A stretch of DNA of 6,078 bases from an uncultured beta proteobacterium (GCA_903870955.1 CAIQEX010000385.1:1-6078), one strand, 5' to 3'. Shown: positions 1-5,584, counted from the first letter of the stretch. Notes: a model not told the origin generated them from the sequence alone. Numbers and translations: made by a program.

Positions 1-718
1 GATAGGGGAACTGCCGTGACATGGCTTCGGCCTGATCCAGGTCCATCGGGTGCAGGTCCGGTTGGGCCAACAACGCGCGTACCAGTTTGGAGTCGGGGGC
101 GCCAATAAAAAACGCCGCATCGATGCGCCCTTGCTGCAGCAGCTGTTGCGCCTGGGTACGGTCCGCATTCACAAAATGGCTGTTTGCGGCATCGACACCA
201 CTGGCTTGCAATAGCCGTAGCGCGAGCACCTGGGTTCCGGACCCAGGACTGCCTACGGCAATACGCTGGCCCACCAATTTGGACAAGCGCGTTTTGACGC
301 TCTTGCCGCGGTAAAAGATCCAGATCGGCTCGTAGGAAATGGCTCCCAAAGAAACCAGATCAACCTCGGAGTCTTTGGCCTTGCTTTCCTCGGTGTCTGA
401 CAGGCCATCCTGCAAAAAGGCAATGCGTGCCGCGTCGTCCGGGTCACGCAGGCGCTTGATGTTGTCCATCGCACCACCACTCGACTGCACCTCCAGAGTC
501 ACGCCATCCTGTGCCAGCTCTTTGGCATAGCTTTTGGCGAAGTCCAGGTACTCACTGTCTTCCGCGCCGGTGGCAATCACCACCTGCATCGGTGGCGCGG
601 GGTTGATGAAGTGAAAGGCAATCCAGACACCTGCGACCAGCGCCAACACCAGCGGCAGTGACGATAGTGCAGCATCCTTCCACGAGAAGCGGCGAAACCA
701 GGCTATTGTTTTTCCCAT
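1..718 (-). CDS. TAXI-family TRAP transporter solute-binding protein, membrane-anchored (C-terminal part missing)
   Basis: This is an open frame of 239 codons from an ATG at 718 to the left edge with no stop, so the C-terminus lies outside the window. TAXI-type binding proteins capture small organic acids or amino acids for TRAP uptake systems; the substrate cannot be told here. The N-terminus has a basic stretch (WFRRFSWK, residues 7-14) followed by one hydrophobic segment at about 17-38 without a lipobox cysteine, so it is probably an uncleaved anchor with the rest in the periplasm. Family landmarks are VVIATGAEDS (46-55), the SSGGAMDN turn (79-86), IAFLQDG (99-105), and GQRIAVGSPGSGTQ at the domain boundary. 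The start is supported by a GAGGG Shine-Dalgarno 4 nt upstream. It lies 28 bp after the MYG1-like gene on the same strand and is probably co-transcribed with it. No TRAP membrane subunit is visible. The family call is firm; transporter partnership is uncertain. Confidence 0.82.
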   Translation of the reverse strand, partial: MGKTIAWFRRFSWKDAALSSLPLVLALVAGVWIAFHFINPAPPMQVVIATGAEDSEYLDFAKSYAKELAQDGVTLEVQSSGGAMDNIKRLRDPDDAARIAFLQDGLSDTEESKAKDSEVDLVSLGAISYEPIWIFYRGKSVKTRLSKLVGQRIAVGSPGSGTQVLALRLLQASGVDAANSHFVNADRTQAQQLLQQGRIDAAFFIGAPDSKLVRALLAQPDLHPMDLDQAEAMSRQFPY

Positions 719-721
719 CGT

Positions 722-727
722 GCCCTC
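722..727 (-). promoter_or_regulatory. Shine-Dalgarno for the TAXI-type binding protein
   Basis: On the minus strand GAGGG stands 4 nt before the ATG at 718. It is one of the clearer ribosome binding sites of the window and supports that start codon. Confidence 0.55.
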
Positions 728-746
728 GGGTCGTGCGGCCGCAGAA

Positions 747-1712
747 TCAGGTTAGCGCCAACTCGGCCAGACGGATCGCGCCGTCGAGACTTTTGGCACC
801 GCCAATAAAAAGGTTGCTATGACAAAACACGCTGTCTGGAACACCCGTAACAGCCGCAAGCTCCTGGTCGCGCAACCCGGCCCATGACTGAGGTAAATCC
901 AATCGTGCAACAAACGAGCCCGGTTCAACCGGCACCGTCTTCAGCTGGTACTGGTCACCGTCCGAGTCGGGGTAAATGACGAACAGGACTTCGGGCATCT
1001 CATCCACTACCACCCGAGTCCAAGGCATTCCGCCTTCCTGAAGATGCAATACTTTGCCACCCAATAGCCGTGGCGACTGACGCACGATGTCCATGGACCT
1101 GATCTGGGAAATCTTCTTGACGATGGCGCGGTCCAGAAAAGTCCGGGTGATGGCAATCGCCTGACGGAACCGGTCTTCCTGCAATTGGGCCTTGCTATCG
1201 GCGTTGTGCCCCGACTCCTCCATCCAGTTGCTATTGAGTTGGGCGATCAGCGATGACAGGCCGAAGATGCCCGGTGCAACATCGCCCTGACCGGTGTCGA
1301 CGATATCCAGATACTGCACCAAGGCGCTGTCAATGGAGCGCGCAATTTCGGCCAGCGCAGGCGCTTCGAGCTCCCATCCCAAGCCACTTGCGAAAGCCTG
1401 AACATACGCAGCTCCATAAACCGACCAAACCAGTCCAGCACTGGCATAGCCAACGCCAGGCGATTCAACACCGGCATCAACATGGGCCGCTCTGGCACCC
1501 GTGAAGCCGCGTTGGTGGTGATCAAAGCGTCCGCTTGTGGCATCCCATTTGCCGCCCACATCCACCGCAAAATCGGCGGCGTCAATCAAGGCCTGGTTGC
1601 GCGTACGAACCAGACTGTGCTGCGGAAACACGCCCATCAGCACGCCCACACCAAATACGTCATCGGCGTGGAAACTGCCGTTGTGCGTGGCAATCGTTTT
1701 TTGTGTGCTCAT
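747..1712 (-). CDS. MYG1-family protein (UPF0160), DHH-like metal-dependent hydrolase/exonuclease
   Basis: This 321-residue protein spans the whole MYG1 family (eukaryotic members about 330-380 aa). The N-terminal DHH-like catalytic motifs are all present: THNGSFHADD (9-18), DVGG (51-54), RFDHHQRGF (62-70), and an acidic site at about D136-D139 (LDIVDTGQ). YASAGLVW (89-96) is the family's SAGLVW block. The C-terminal half has the family signatures PWTRVVVDE, VIYPD, PGSFVARLDLP, WAGLRD and SNLFIGGAK. The eukaryotic homologue has been described as a 3'-5' RNA exonuclease acting in nucleolus and mitochondria; the bacterial role is unknown, and nuclease activity here is inferred from the conserved metal ligands. 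No signal peptide is seen, so it is probably cytoplasmic. The ATG at 1712 lies 25 bp after the DUF3297 stop, has no obvious Shine-Dalgarno, and is fixed by the conserved motif starting at residue 9. The gene lies between DUF3297 and the TAXI protein and is likely part of one transcript. Confidence 0.92.
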   Translation of the reverse strand: MSTQKTIATHNGSFHADDVFGVGVLMGVFPQHSLVRTRNQALIDAADFAVDVGGKWDATSGRFDHHQRGFTGARAAHVDAGVESPGVGYASAGLVWSVYGAAYVQAFASGLGWELEAPALAEIARSIDSALVQYLDIVDTGQGDVAPGIFGLSSLIAQLNSNWMEESGHNADSKAQLQEDRFRQAIAITRTFLDRAIVKKISQIRSMDIVRQSPRLLGGKVLHLQEGGMPWTRVVVDEMPEVLFVIYPDSDGDQYQLKTVPVEPGSFVARLDLPQSWAGLRDQELAAVTGVPDSVFCHSNLFIGGAKSLDGAIRLAELALT

Positions 1713-1737
1713 GGTTCGCGTGCCGGTTTGGCGTGGC

Positions 1738-1986
1738 TCAAATATAAAAGGCCTCGACCGTGCCTTTGAGTTTGATCAACAAAGGCTTGCCCTTGCGATC
1801 CAACGCCTTGCCAGCGGGTACTTTGATCCAGCCCTCACTGATGCAATATTCCTCCACATCCGTGCGTTCCTTAGCGTTAAAGCGGATGCCGATGTCATGC
1901 TCAAAAACGGCAGCAACATGGTGCGGACTGCGGGGATCGATGGACAAATGGTCAGGCAATGCCGGGCGCTCGGGGGCTTCACTCAT
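1738..1986 (-). CDS. DUF3297 family small protein
   Basis: This is an 82-residue protein matching the DUF3297 family from memory: PDHLSIDPRSPHHV near residues 11-24, HDIGIRFNAKERTDVEEY in the centre, then CISEGWIKVPAGK and a C-terminal LIKLKGTVEAF. The length is typical of the family, and the protein is highly polar with no signal or membrane segment, so it is probably a soluble cytoplasmic protein. Its function is not known. The start ATG at 1984-1986 has only a weak purine-rich stretch (GAAAGAAA) before it, but the next internal start would remove conserved residues. It is the first gene of the leftward unit and faces aroD across a 149-bp divergent region; MYG1 follows after 25 bp. The family call is confident; nothing in the sequence points to a biochemical role. 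Confidence 0.88.
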   Translation of the reverse strand: MSEAPERPALPDHLSIDPRSPHHVAAVFEHDIGIRFNAKERTDVEEYCISEGWIKVPAGKALDRKGKPLLIKLKGTVEAFYI

Positions 1987-2039
1987 CGGTTTCTTTCAAG
2001 GTGGTGGCAGGCGGGTGACCTGTGATTGGCCCGAATTAC

Positions 2040-2069
2040 AACATAGGTCCAGACGGGTCCGAATCGCAA
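2040..2069 (-). promoter_or_regulatory. Candidate sigma-70-like promoter for the DUF3297-MYG1-TAXI unit
   Basis: On the minus strand TTGCGA (2069-2064) and TATGTT (2045-2040) are separated by 18 bp, each matching four of six consensus bases. An overlapping TGTAAT sits just downstream. This would give a leader of roughly 45-50 nt before the DUF3297 start. It is a pattern match only; such matches occur by chance. Confidence 0.3.
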
Positions 2070-2076
2070 TTTTGCG
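2065..2076. repeat. Short inverted repeat CGCAA-TT-TTGCG in the divergent region
   Basis: Perfect 5-bp arms flank a 2-bp centre, lying across the -35 element of the candidate leftward promoter. The position would suit an operator for a dimeric regulator, but no regulator gene is in view and a short repeat like this can arise by chance. Confidence 0.3.
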
Positions 2077-2135
2077 CCGGGAGGTTTCAGGTCGGATAGA
2101 GTGCCGGGTGGTACACCGCAAGCAAAGAGATTCAC

Positions 2136-2921
2136 ATGCACATTGGCAAGCCCATCACGATCCACAAAAAACCCCTGGGAGGCGGCCGCTTCCCGGCGCT
2201 TTGCACCCCCCTGGTGGGGCGCACCCACGCGCAGGTATTGACTGAGCTGGCGCTGGTGTTGCCAAAGCAACCGGACCTGCTGGAGTGGCGCGTAGATTTC
2301 TTTGCGGCCATCGACGACACGGTCGCTGTACTCGCTCTGGCTGCCGCGATTCGCGCCGCCGCCGGTGACATTCCGGTGCTGTTCACCCGTCGCTCCACAA
2401 GGGAAGGCGGCGAACCCATCCCCCTGAGTGAAGATCAAGTGGTGGATCTAGTGGCCAAGGTCTGCGCCAGCGACTCTGTAGATATGGTTGATTTTGAGAT
2501 GAACAGCGAACCCGCGCACATCGCCCAAGTGCGCGCCACTGCCCACGCCCACGCAGTCCAACTGCTGCTGTCTTTTCACAACTTCCAATCTACCCCGACA
2601 CAAGAGGTGCTTTGCCAGCACTTCGCCCGGGCCCAGGCGCTGGGTGCCGACATCGCCAAGATCGCCGTCATGCCGCAGCGCATGGAGGATGTGCTCGCCG
2701 TTCTGGCAGCCACACTGGAATCGAGTCAGAAGCTGGATATTCCATTGGCCAGTATGTCCATGGGGGGCTATGGCGCGCTGACGCGTCTGGTGGGCGGCCT
2801 CTTTGGTTCTGCCATGAGCTTTGCCGTAGGTGCCGCAGCCTCTGCGCCGGGTCAGGTGGCGATTGAAGACATGAACGCCGTGTTGGCCATCCTGCAAAAG
2901 TCGCTCGCGCCACAAGGCTGA
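2136..2921 (+). CDS. aroD: Type I 3-dehydroquinate dehydratase
   Basis: This 261-residue protein has the normal length for a class I dehydroquinase (E. coli AroD 252 aa). It converts 3-dehydroquinate to 3-dehydroshikimate through a Schiff base on lysine, in chorismate synthesis or quinate catabolism. All expected active-site residues are visible: LEWRVDFF (E50, R52), the substrate-binding R86 in FTRRSTREGGE, the catalytic pair H148 (LSFHNF) and K175 (DIAKIAVMPQ), R217 (LTRLVG), and S236 and Q240 in ASAPGQ. The barrel appears complete. The loop before R217 reads SMGGYGALTR where E. coli has SMSKTGVISR, a variation away from the catalytic pair. The ATG is preceded by an AGAG-type ribosome site. 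The gene starts a rightward unit, with a small ATPase following after 5 bp. Many Burkholderiales rely on the unrelated type II enzyme AroQ, so this could be a second, catabolic or specialised dehydratase; the rest of the genome would have to show this. Confidence 0.95.
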   Translation: MHIGKPITIHKKPLGGGRFPALCTPLVGRTHAQVLTELALVLPKQPDLLEWRVDFFAAIDDTVAVLALAAAIRAAAGDIPVLFTRRSTREGGEPIPLSEDQVVDLVAKVCASDSVDMVDFEMNSEPAHIAQVRATAHAHAVQLLLSFHNFQSTPTQEVLCQHFARAQALGADIAKIAVMPQRMEDVLAVLAATLESSQKLDIPLASMSMGGYGALTRLVGGLFGSAMSFAVGAAASAPGQVAIEDMNAVLAILQKSLAPQG

Positions 2922-2926
2922 GTGAC

Positions 2927-3445
2927 ATGCCTGCACTTCAGCCTCTGGCCCCAGGCCTGATTGCCGTCACGGGCGGCGAGCGGACGGGCAAAACCAGCTT
3001 GTTGCGTCGCCTGTGCGGTGACCTCGCTGCGCTGCCCAGTGAAGCAGCCCACCCGGACGCGCAATGGCTCGACTTGTCTCTACCAAACCATGATGCGCTG
3101 TCACCGCCCGAGTTTTGGGCAACCCTACGCGAGCGCAGTCCCGCATGGAATGCCGCTCTGCACCAGGAATTGGTCGTGGCCTTGGCATTGCAGATGCACC
3201 TGGACAAAAAACTGTACATGCTTTCGGCCGGCAGCCGCCGCAAGGTGGCGCTGGTGGGATTGCTCGCCTGTGGTGCAACGGTCACCTGTCTGGACCAGCC
3301 CTACGCGGCGTTGGACCGGGCCTCGATCCGGGTCATCAGCGCCTTTCTGAACGACATGGCCGACCACGCAAGCCGCACCTGGCTGGTGGCCGACTATGAA
3401 GCCGATCCAGAGCTTTCCTGGAGCCGCATCATCTCGCTGGATTGA
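2927..3445 (+). CDS. Small degenerate ABC-type ATPase (ATP-binding protein without permease)
   Basis: At 172 residues this is shorter than a usual ABC nucleotide-binding domain (about 200-240 aa) and resembles the compact CcmA-like type. It has a Walker A loop GGERTGKT (16-23), an ABC signature-like LSAGS (99-103), a Walker B strand VTCLD (119-123) and a D-loop-like AALD (127-130). The residue after the Walker B aspartate, normally the catalytic glutamate, is Q124, and the usual switch histidine near the last strand (WLVADY) is D156. A recognisable Q-loop is missing in the shortened helical region. ATP binding is therefore plausible but efficient hydrolysis is doubtful. The ATG at 2927 lies 5 bp after the aroD stop with AAGG 9 nt upstream, so the two genes are surely co-transcribed and perhaps translationally coupled. 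No permease is nearby. It could be a regulatory or non-transport ABC protein, or a decaying transporter subunit; the frame is intact, which argues against a pseudogene. Confidence 0.75.
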   Translation: MPALQPLAPGLIAVTGGERTGKTSLLRRLCGDLAALPSEAAHPDAQWLDLSLPNHDALSPPEFWATLRERSPAWNAALHQELVVALALQMHLDKKLYMLSAGSRRKVALVGLLACGATVTCLDQPYAALDRASIRVISAFLNDMADHASRTWLVADYEADPELSWSRIISLD

Positions 3446-3460
3446 CCCGAAAGAATCGGG
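3446..3460. terminator. Short hairpin between convergent genes, possible weak bidirectional terminator
   Basis: A perfect 5-bp stem CCCGA/TCGGG with a 5-nt loop begins right after the ATPase stop and 34 bp before the end of the DnaJ-like gene on the other strand. The position fits a terminator for convergent transcripts, but neither strand shows a clear T-run, so termination strength is doubtful. Confidence 0.35.
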
Positions 3461-3493
3461 CACTTGGCGCCGCGTTCAATCGCCCGCCAGCGT

Positions 3494-4552
3494 TTAGTCG
3501 CCAGCCGCTTCTTTGGTGCTGTGGTTCCAGCGCTTCATGCGGCGTTGCCATTGACCCAAAGGTTGGGTGCGATCTGCGGCCGCACTGCGGGTCGACGCGG
3601 CGATGAGTGAGTCCAGCAGTGCTTCTTGCGCAGGATCGTCCTGGTCAGGAAACACCGGAACCACTTTCACCATGTAATCACCCCGTGGGCCGCGCAGAGC
3701 CGTCGGAAAGCCCTGGCCAGCGAGCCGGTAAACCAGGGCTTCGCGATTCAGGCGCATTTGCTGCAAACCGTCAGGGGTCGGCACTTCAACCCAACGCGCC
3801 GCCATCCAGGCGTAGCCGTTTACTGGCATCTCGCAGCGCAGCACGCCCTCCTCATCCAGCGTGAATACGGGGTGGGGTTCAATTTCGACCTGTAGCTCCA
3901 GGCCCAGTTCCAGTTCGCCATGGTGTGAGGTCGGGACACTCAGCACATGGCCCTCTCGCAAACCAGCAGGAAAACGCACACGACGCCGATACGCCACCGT
4001 GCGTTCGCCACTGCCCTCACACACGTCACAGGCTGCGCGCTGGCGTCCATCCCCCCCACAATCGGCACAGGATTCCTGGTTCCACAACCAGCCGAACAGG
4101 GCTGCCTTGTGCACGGCTCCGCTGCCCTTGCAGGTGGTGCAGGCCTTGGCCAATACCCGCTGCCCCTTGCCGACGCAGGCATTGCAGACGTGGGTAAAGT
4201 GACCGCGCAAGGTGCGGGTGCATCCCAGAATGGCGTCTTCCAGAGACAGTCGAACGGTGCGGAAATGTGTTTTGCGCGCGCTGTCGGATTCCGTGGGCGC
4301 AGGCTCTGGCGCGGCTGTAGCTTCTGCACCAGAGTCACTGGCATCGTCGGGGTCCTCTTCGCCACCACCATCGCGCAGTTGACGGATGTGCTGATAGGCC
4401 TTGTTGATACTCTGCATGCGGCTGCCCGCATCGGCCGCTGAGTTGCGGTCCGGGTGCCAGGCTGCGACCAGTCGACGCCAGTTGGCCTTGACCTGGGCAT
4501 CGCTGGCATTGGGGTCCAGTCCCAGCTCCGCGTAAGCCTCCTGAGTATCCAT
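3494..4552 (-). CDS. DnaJ-like co-chaperone with J domain and four-motif zinc finger
   Basis: This 352-residue protein (counted from the ATG at 4552) starts with a J domain at about 4-60 carrying the HPD motif at 33-35 (AAWHPDRN), which stimulates the ATPase of a DnaK-type Hsp70. The usual Gly/Phe-rich region is replaced by an acidic, Ala/Pro-rich linker (about 62-92). Four CxxCxGxG motifs follow at 123, 138, 162 and 175 (CNACVGKG, CTTCKGSG, CADCGGDG, CDVCEGSG), enough for two zinc sites, then a C-terminal substrate-binding region including RVRFPAGLREGHVLSV and LAGQGFP. The organisation is DnaJ-like, but the linker and the short J domain (no clear fourth helix) suggest a specialised paralogue rather than the housekeeping DnaJ. 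An in-frame GTG at 4573 would add seven residues, but AAGGA lies 10 nt before the ATG, so the ATG is preferred. It follows the AroE-like gene on the same strand after about 75 bp. Confidence 0.88.
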   Translation of the reverse strand: MDTQEAYAELGLDPNASDAQVKANWRRLVAAWHPDRNSAADAGSRMQSINKAYQHIRQLRDGGGEEDPDDASDSGAEATAAPEPAPTESDSARKTHFRTVRLSLEDAILGCTRTLRGHFTHVCNACVGKGQRVLAKACTTCKGSGAVHKAALFGWLWNQESCADCGGDGRQRAACDVCEGSGERTVAYRRRVRFPAGLREGHVLSVPTSHHGELELGLELQVEIEPHPVFTLDEEGVLRCEMPVNGYAWMAARWVEVPTPDGLQQMRLNREALVYRLAGQGFPTALRGPRGDYMVKVVPVFPDQDDPAQEALLDSLIAASTRSAAADRTQPLGQWQRRMKRWNHSTKEAAGD

Positions 4553-4562
4553 GGGGGTGATG

Positions 4563-4567
4563 TCCTT
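4563..4567 (-). promoter_or_regulatory. Shine-Dalgarno deciding the start of the DnaJ-like gene
   Basis: AAGGA on the minus strand lies 10 nt before the ATG at 4552, and inside the region that would be coding if the in-frame GTG at 4573 were used. The GTG has no comparable site, so the later ATG is the more likely start. Confidence 0.5.
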
Positions 4568-4590
4568 TTTCACTGTTCGCCCAAGTGTAG

Positions 4591-4627
4591 GGCAGGACCG
4601 GATCGCGGCGTTTGGCCCGAGCCTGCC
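4591..4627. repeat. Inverted repeat GGCAGG/CCTGCC between the AroE-like and DnaJ-like genes
   Basis: Perfect 6-bp arms at 4591-4596 and 4622-4627 are separated by 25 bp, directly after the stop of the AroE-like gene. The loop is long and there is no T-run, so this is not a typical terminator. It may be a chance pairing in GC-rich DNA or a weak mRNA structure separating the two genes. Confidence 0.2.
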
Positions 4628-5584
4628 TCAAGAAAGCGAAGAAAAAGTGAACGGTGAGAATTGGCTGTCTGAGGGCAGTTGCGGGTGAATTTCGTGTTGC
4701 AGGGCTTGCGGATAAATCTGCTGACGCAGCGCGCTGGCATCGCGTCGAAGCATGCCCGCCGCATTCGTGAAGCCAAAGAAGTCAAGGTACAAGTGGGCTT
4801 GCTGGACCCGCATCTCGAAACCCGGTTGTGCCTGCAACCCGCGCGCTCGGGAAGCGCGAAGCAGCGCCGTGGGTTGGTTTTGCATGACCGTGTCCAGCAC
4901 GCAGGCATGGGCCTCCATGCGCGAGACGTCGCAAGGCAGCGGGTCTGCAGGAAGCTGGCCCAGCGATGAGGCATTCACCACCAGGTCAAACCCGGCCGGG
5001 TCATTGCTGCCCACCACATGGACGGGGGTGCCAGTCGCCGATGCAATGCGCTGTGCCGCCGCCAGCGCCGGGCCCGAAGTGTCGTCATAAATCGCAATTT
5101 CCGCGGCACACACCGCGTCTTCGGGCCGTGCCAATGACGCAGCAATGGACGCCGCGGCGCCACCGCCCCCCAGGATGAGTACCCGTTTGTCGGCGTAGGA
5201 AATTCCAAAATAGATCAGCGAGGCGATAAAGCCAACTCCGTCAAACAGCGCACCCTCGAGCTTGCCATCTGCGTTGCGGCGGATCGCGTTCACCGCGCCA
5301 GCCATGCGAGCCAATTTGCTGCAATGGTCCAACCCATGCAGGGCGGCGGACTGGCGTGCATGCGAAACCCAAAAACCCTTGATGTTTTTCGCCAACATGG
5401 CGGTCCTGACAAAATTGCCAAGGCTTGCGGGCTCCTCTGGCACGGGAACGGGCAACAACAAAGCGTCTACGCCAGAACCGGCAAAGATCGGATTGAACAT
5501 GTCGGCAACCAGGGTCTGATCTGAAGAATCACCCAGAACCAGGTAGACATCGGTGGCATCGTAGGCAGCGGATAAAACAGACAT
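4628..5584 (-). CDS. Shikimate dehydrogenase family (AroE-like) protein with altered active site
   Basis: This 318-residue protein has the AroE two-domain plan: an N-terminal substrate domain, then a Rossmann domain with the dinucleotide loop LGGGGAAAS (138-146) and VVNASSLGQ (202-210). Family marks include GAVNAI (96-101), FDGVGF (114-119; D115 aligns with the catalytic aspartate, E. coli AroE D102) and VQQAHLYLDFFG (260-271) near the C-terminal substrate site. Key substrate-side residues are changed. The N-terminal Ser-x-Ser-Pro motif is replaced by DSSDQTLV (19-26), and the NVTxPxK block with the catalytic lysine reads FWVSHARQ (71-78), putting Q78 at the lysine position. Strand beta-2 ends in IYDD (165-168), which suggests NAD(H) rather than NADP(H). 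A tail of about 40 residues extends past the usual AroE end. Ordinary shikimate reduction is unlikely; another hydroxy-acid substrate or a non-catalytic role is possible. The ATG has no clear ribosome site. It lies 44 bp after the FUSC gene and is probably read from upstream. Confidence 0.85.
   Translation of the reverse strand: MSVLSAAYDATDVYLVLGDSSDQTLVADMFNPIFAGSGVDALLLPVPVPEEPASLGNFVRTAMLAKNIKGFWVSHARQSAALHGLDHCSKLARMAGAVNAIRRNADGKLEGALFDGVGFIASLIYFGISYADKRVLILGGGGAAASIAASLARPEDAVCAAEIAIYDDTSGPALAAAQRIASATGTPVHVVGSNDPAGFDLVVNASSLGQLPADPLPCDVSRMEAHACVLDTVMQNQPTALLRASRARGLQAQPGFEMRVQQAHLYLDFFGFTNAAGMLRRDASALRQQIYPQALQHEIHPQLPSDSQFSPFTFSSLS

Larger units (their letters stand above)
1987..2135. 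promoter_or_regulatory. Divergent intergenic region between DUF3297 and aroD
   Basis: This 149-bp gap is the only substantial non-coding stretch and must hold the start signals of both divergent units. Nothing in it looks like a gene. It contains a candidate leftward promoter and a small inverted repeat, listed separately. Before aroD there is an AAAGAGA purine run about 6 nt upstream of the ATG that can serve as ribosome binding site. No convincing rightward sigma-70 promoter was found; TTGCGC (2072-2077) followed by GATAGA (2095-2100) is only half-consensus. Confidence 0.6.

Noticed and set aside
87..530. Short frames on both strands at the left edge
   Set aside because: They overlap the continuous minus-strand frame of the TAXI-type binding protein, which has recognisable family motifs and a ribosome binding site.
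1738..1750. TATATT at the end of DUF3297 as a -10 element for an internal promoter before MYG1
   Set aside because: No acceptable -35 element lies 16-18 bp upstream; the A/T run is explained by the Phe-Tyr-Ile-stop codons.
2072..2100. Possible rightward promoter for aroD (TTGCGC and GATAGA)
   Set aside because: Each hexamer matches only three consensus bases, not better than chance in this region.
1537..2245. Overlapping plus-strand frames of about 160 codons across the MYG1 start, DUF3297 and the divergent gap
   Set aside because: They run antisense to two well-recognised genes and into the promoter region, with no domain-like content.
2448..2936. A 162-codon minus-strand frame opposite aroD
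   Set aside because: It is entirely antisense to a catalytically complete aroD, and the His/Gln/Arg-rich translation has no recognisable motif.
2927..3445. The mini-ATPase as a pseudogene
   Set aside because: The frame is intact with Walker A, signature and D-loop in the right order, and start and ribosome site are well placed behind aroD. The altered residues look like divergence rather than decay.
3940..4509. A 189-codon open frame on the minus strand and a 164-codon frame on the plus strand (3947-4441) within the DnaJ-like gene
   Set aside because: Both lie inside a gene with clear J-domain and zinc-finger motifs. Their translations are Arg/Pro/Cys-rich and match no recognised domain, as expected for shadow frames in GC-rich DNA.
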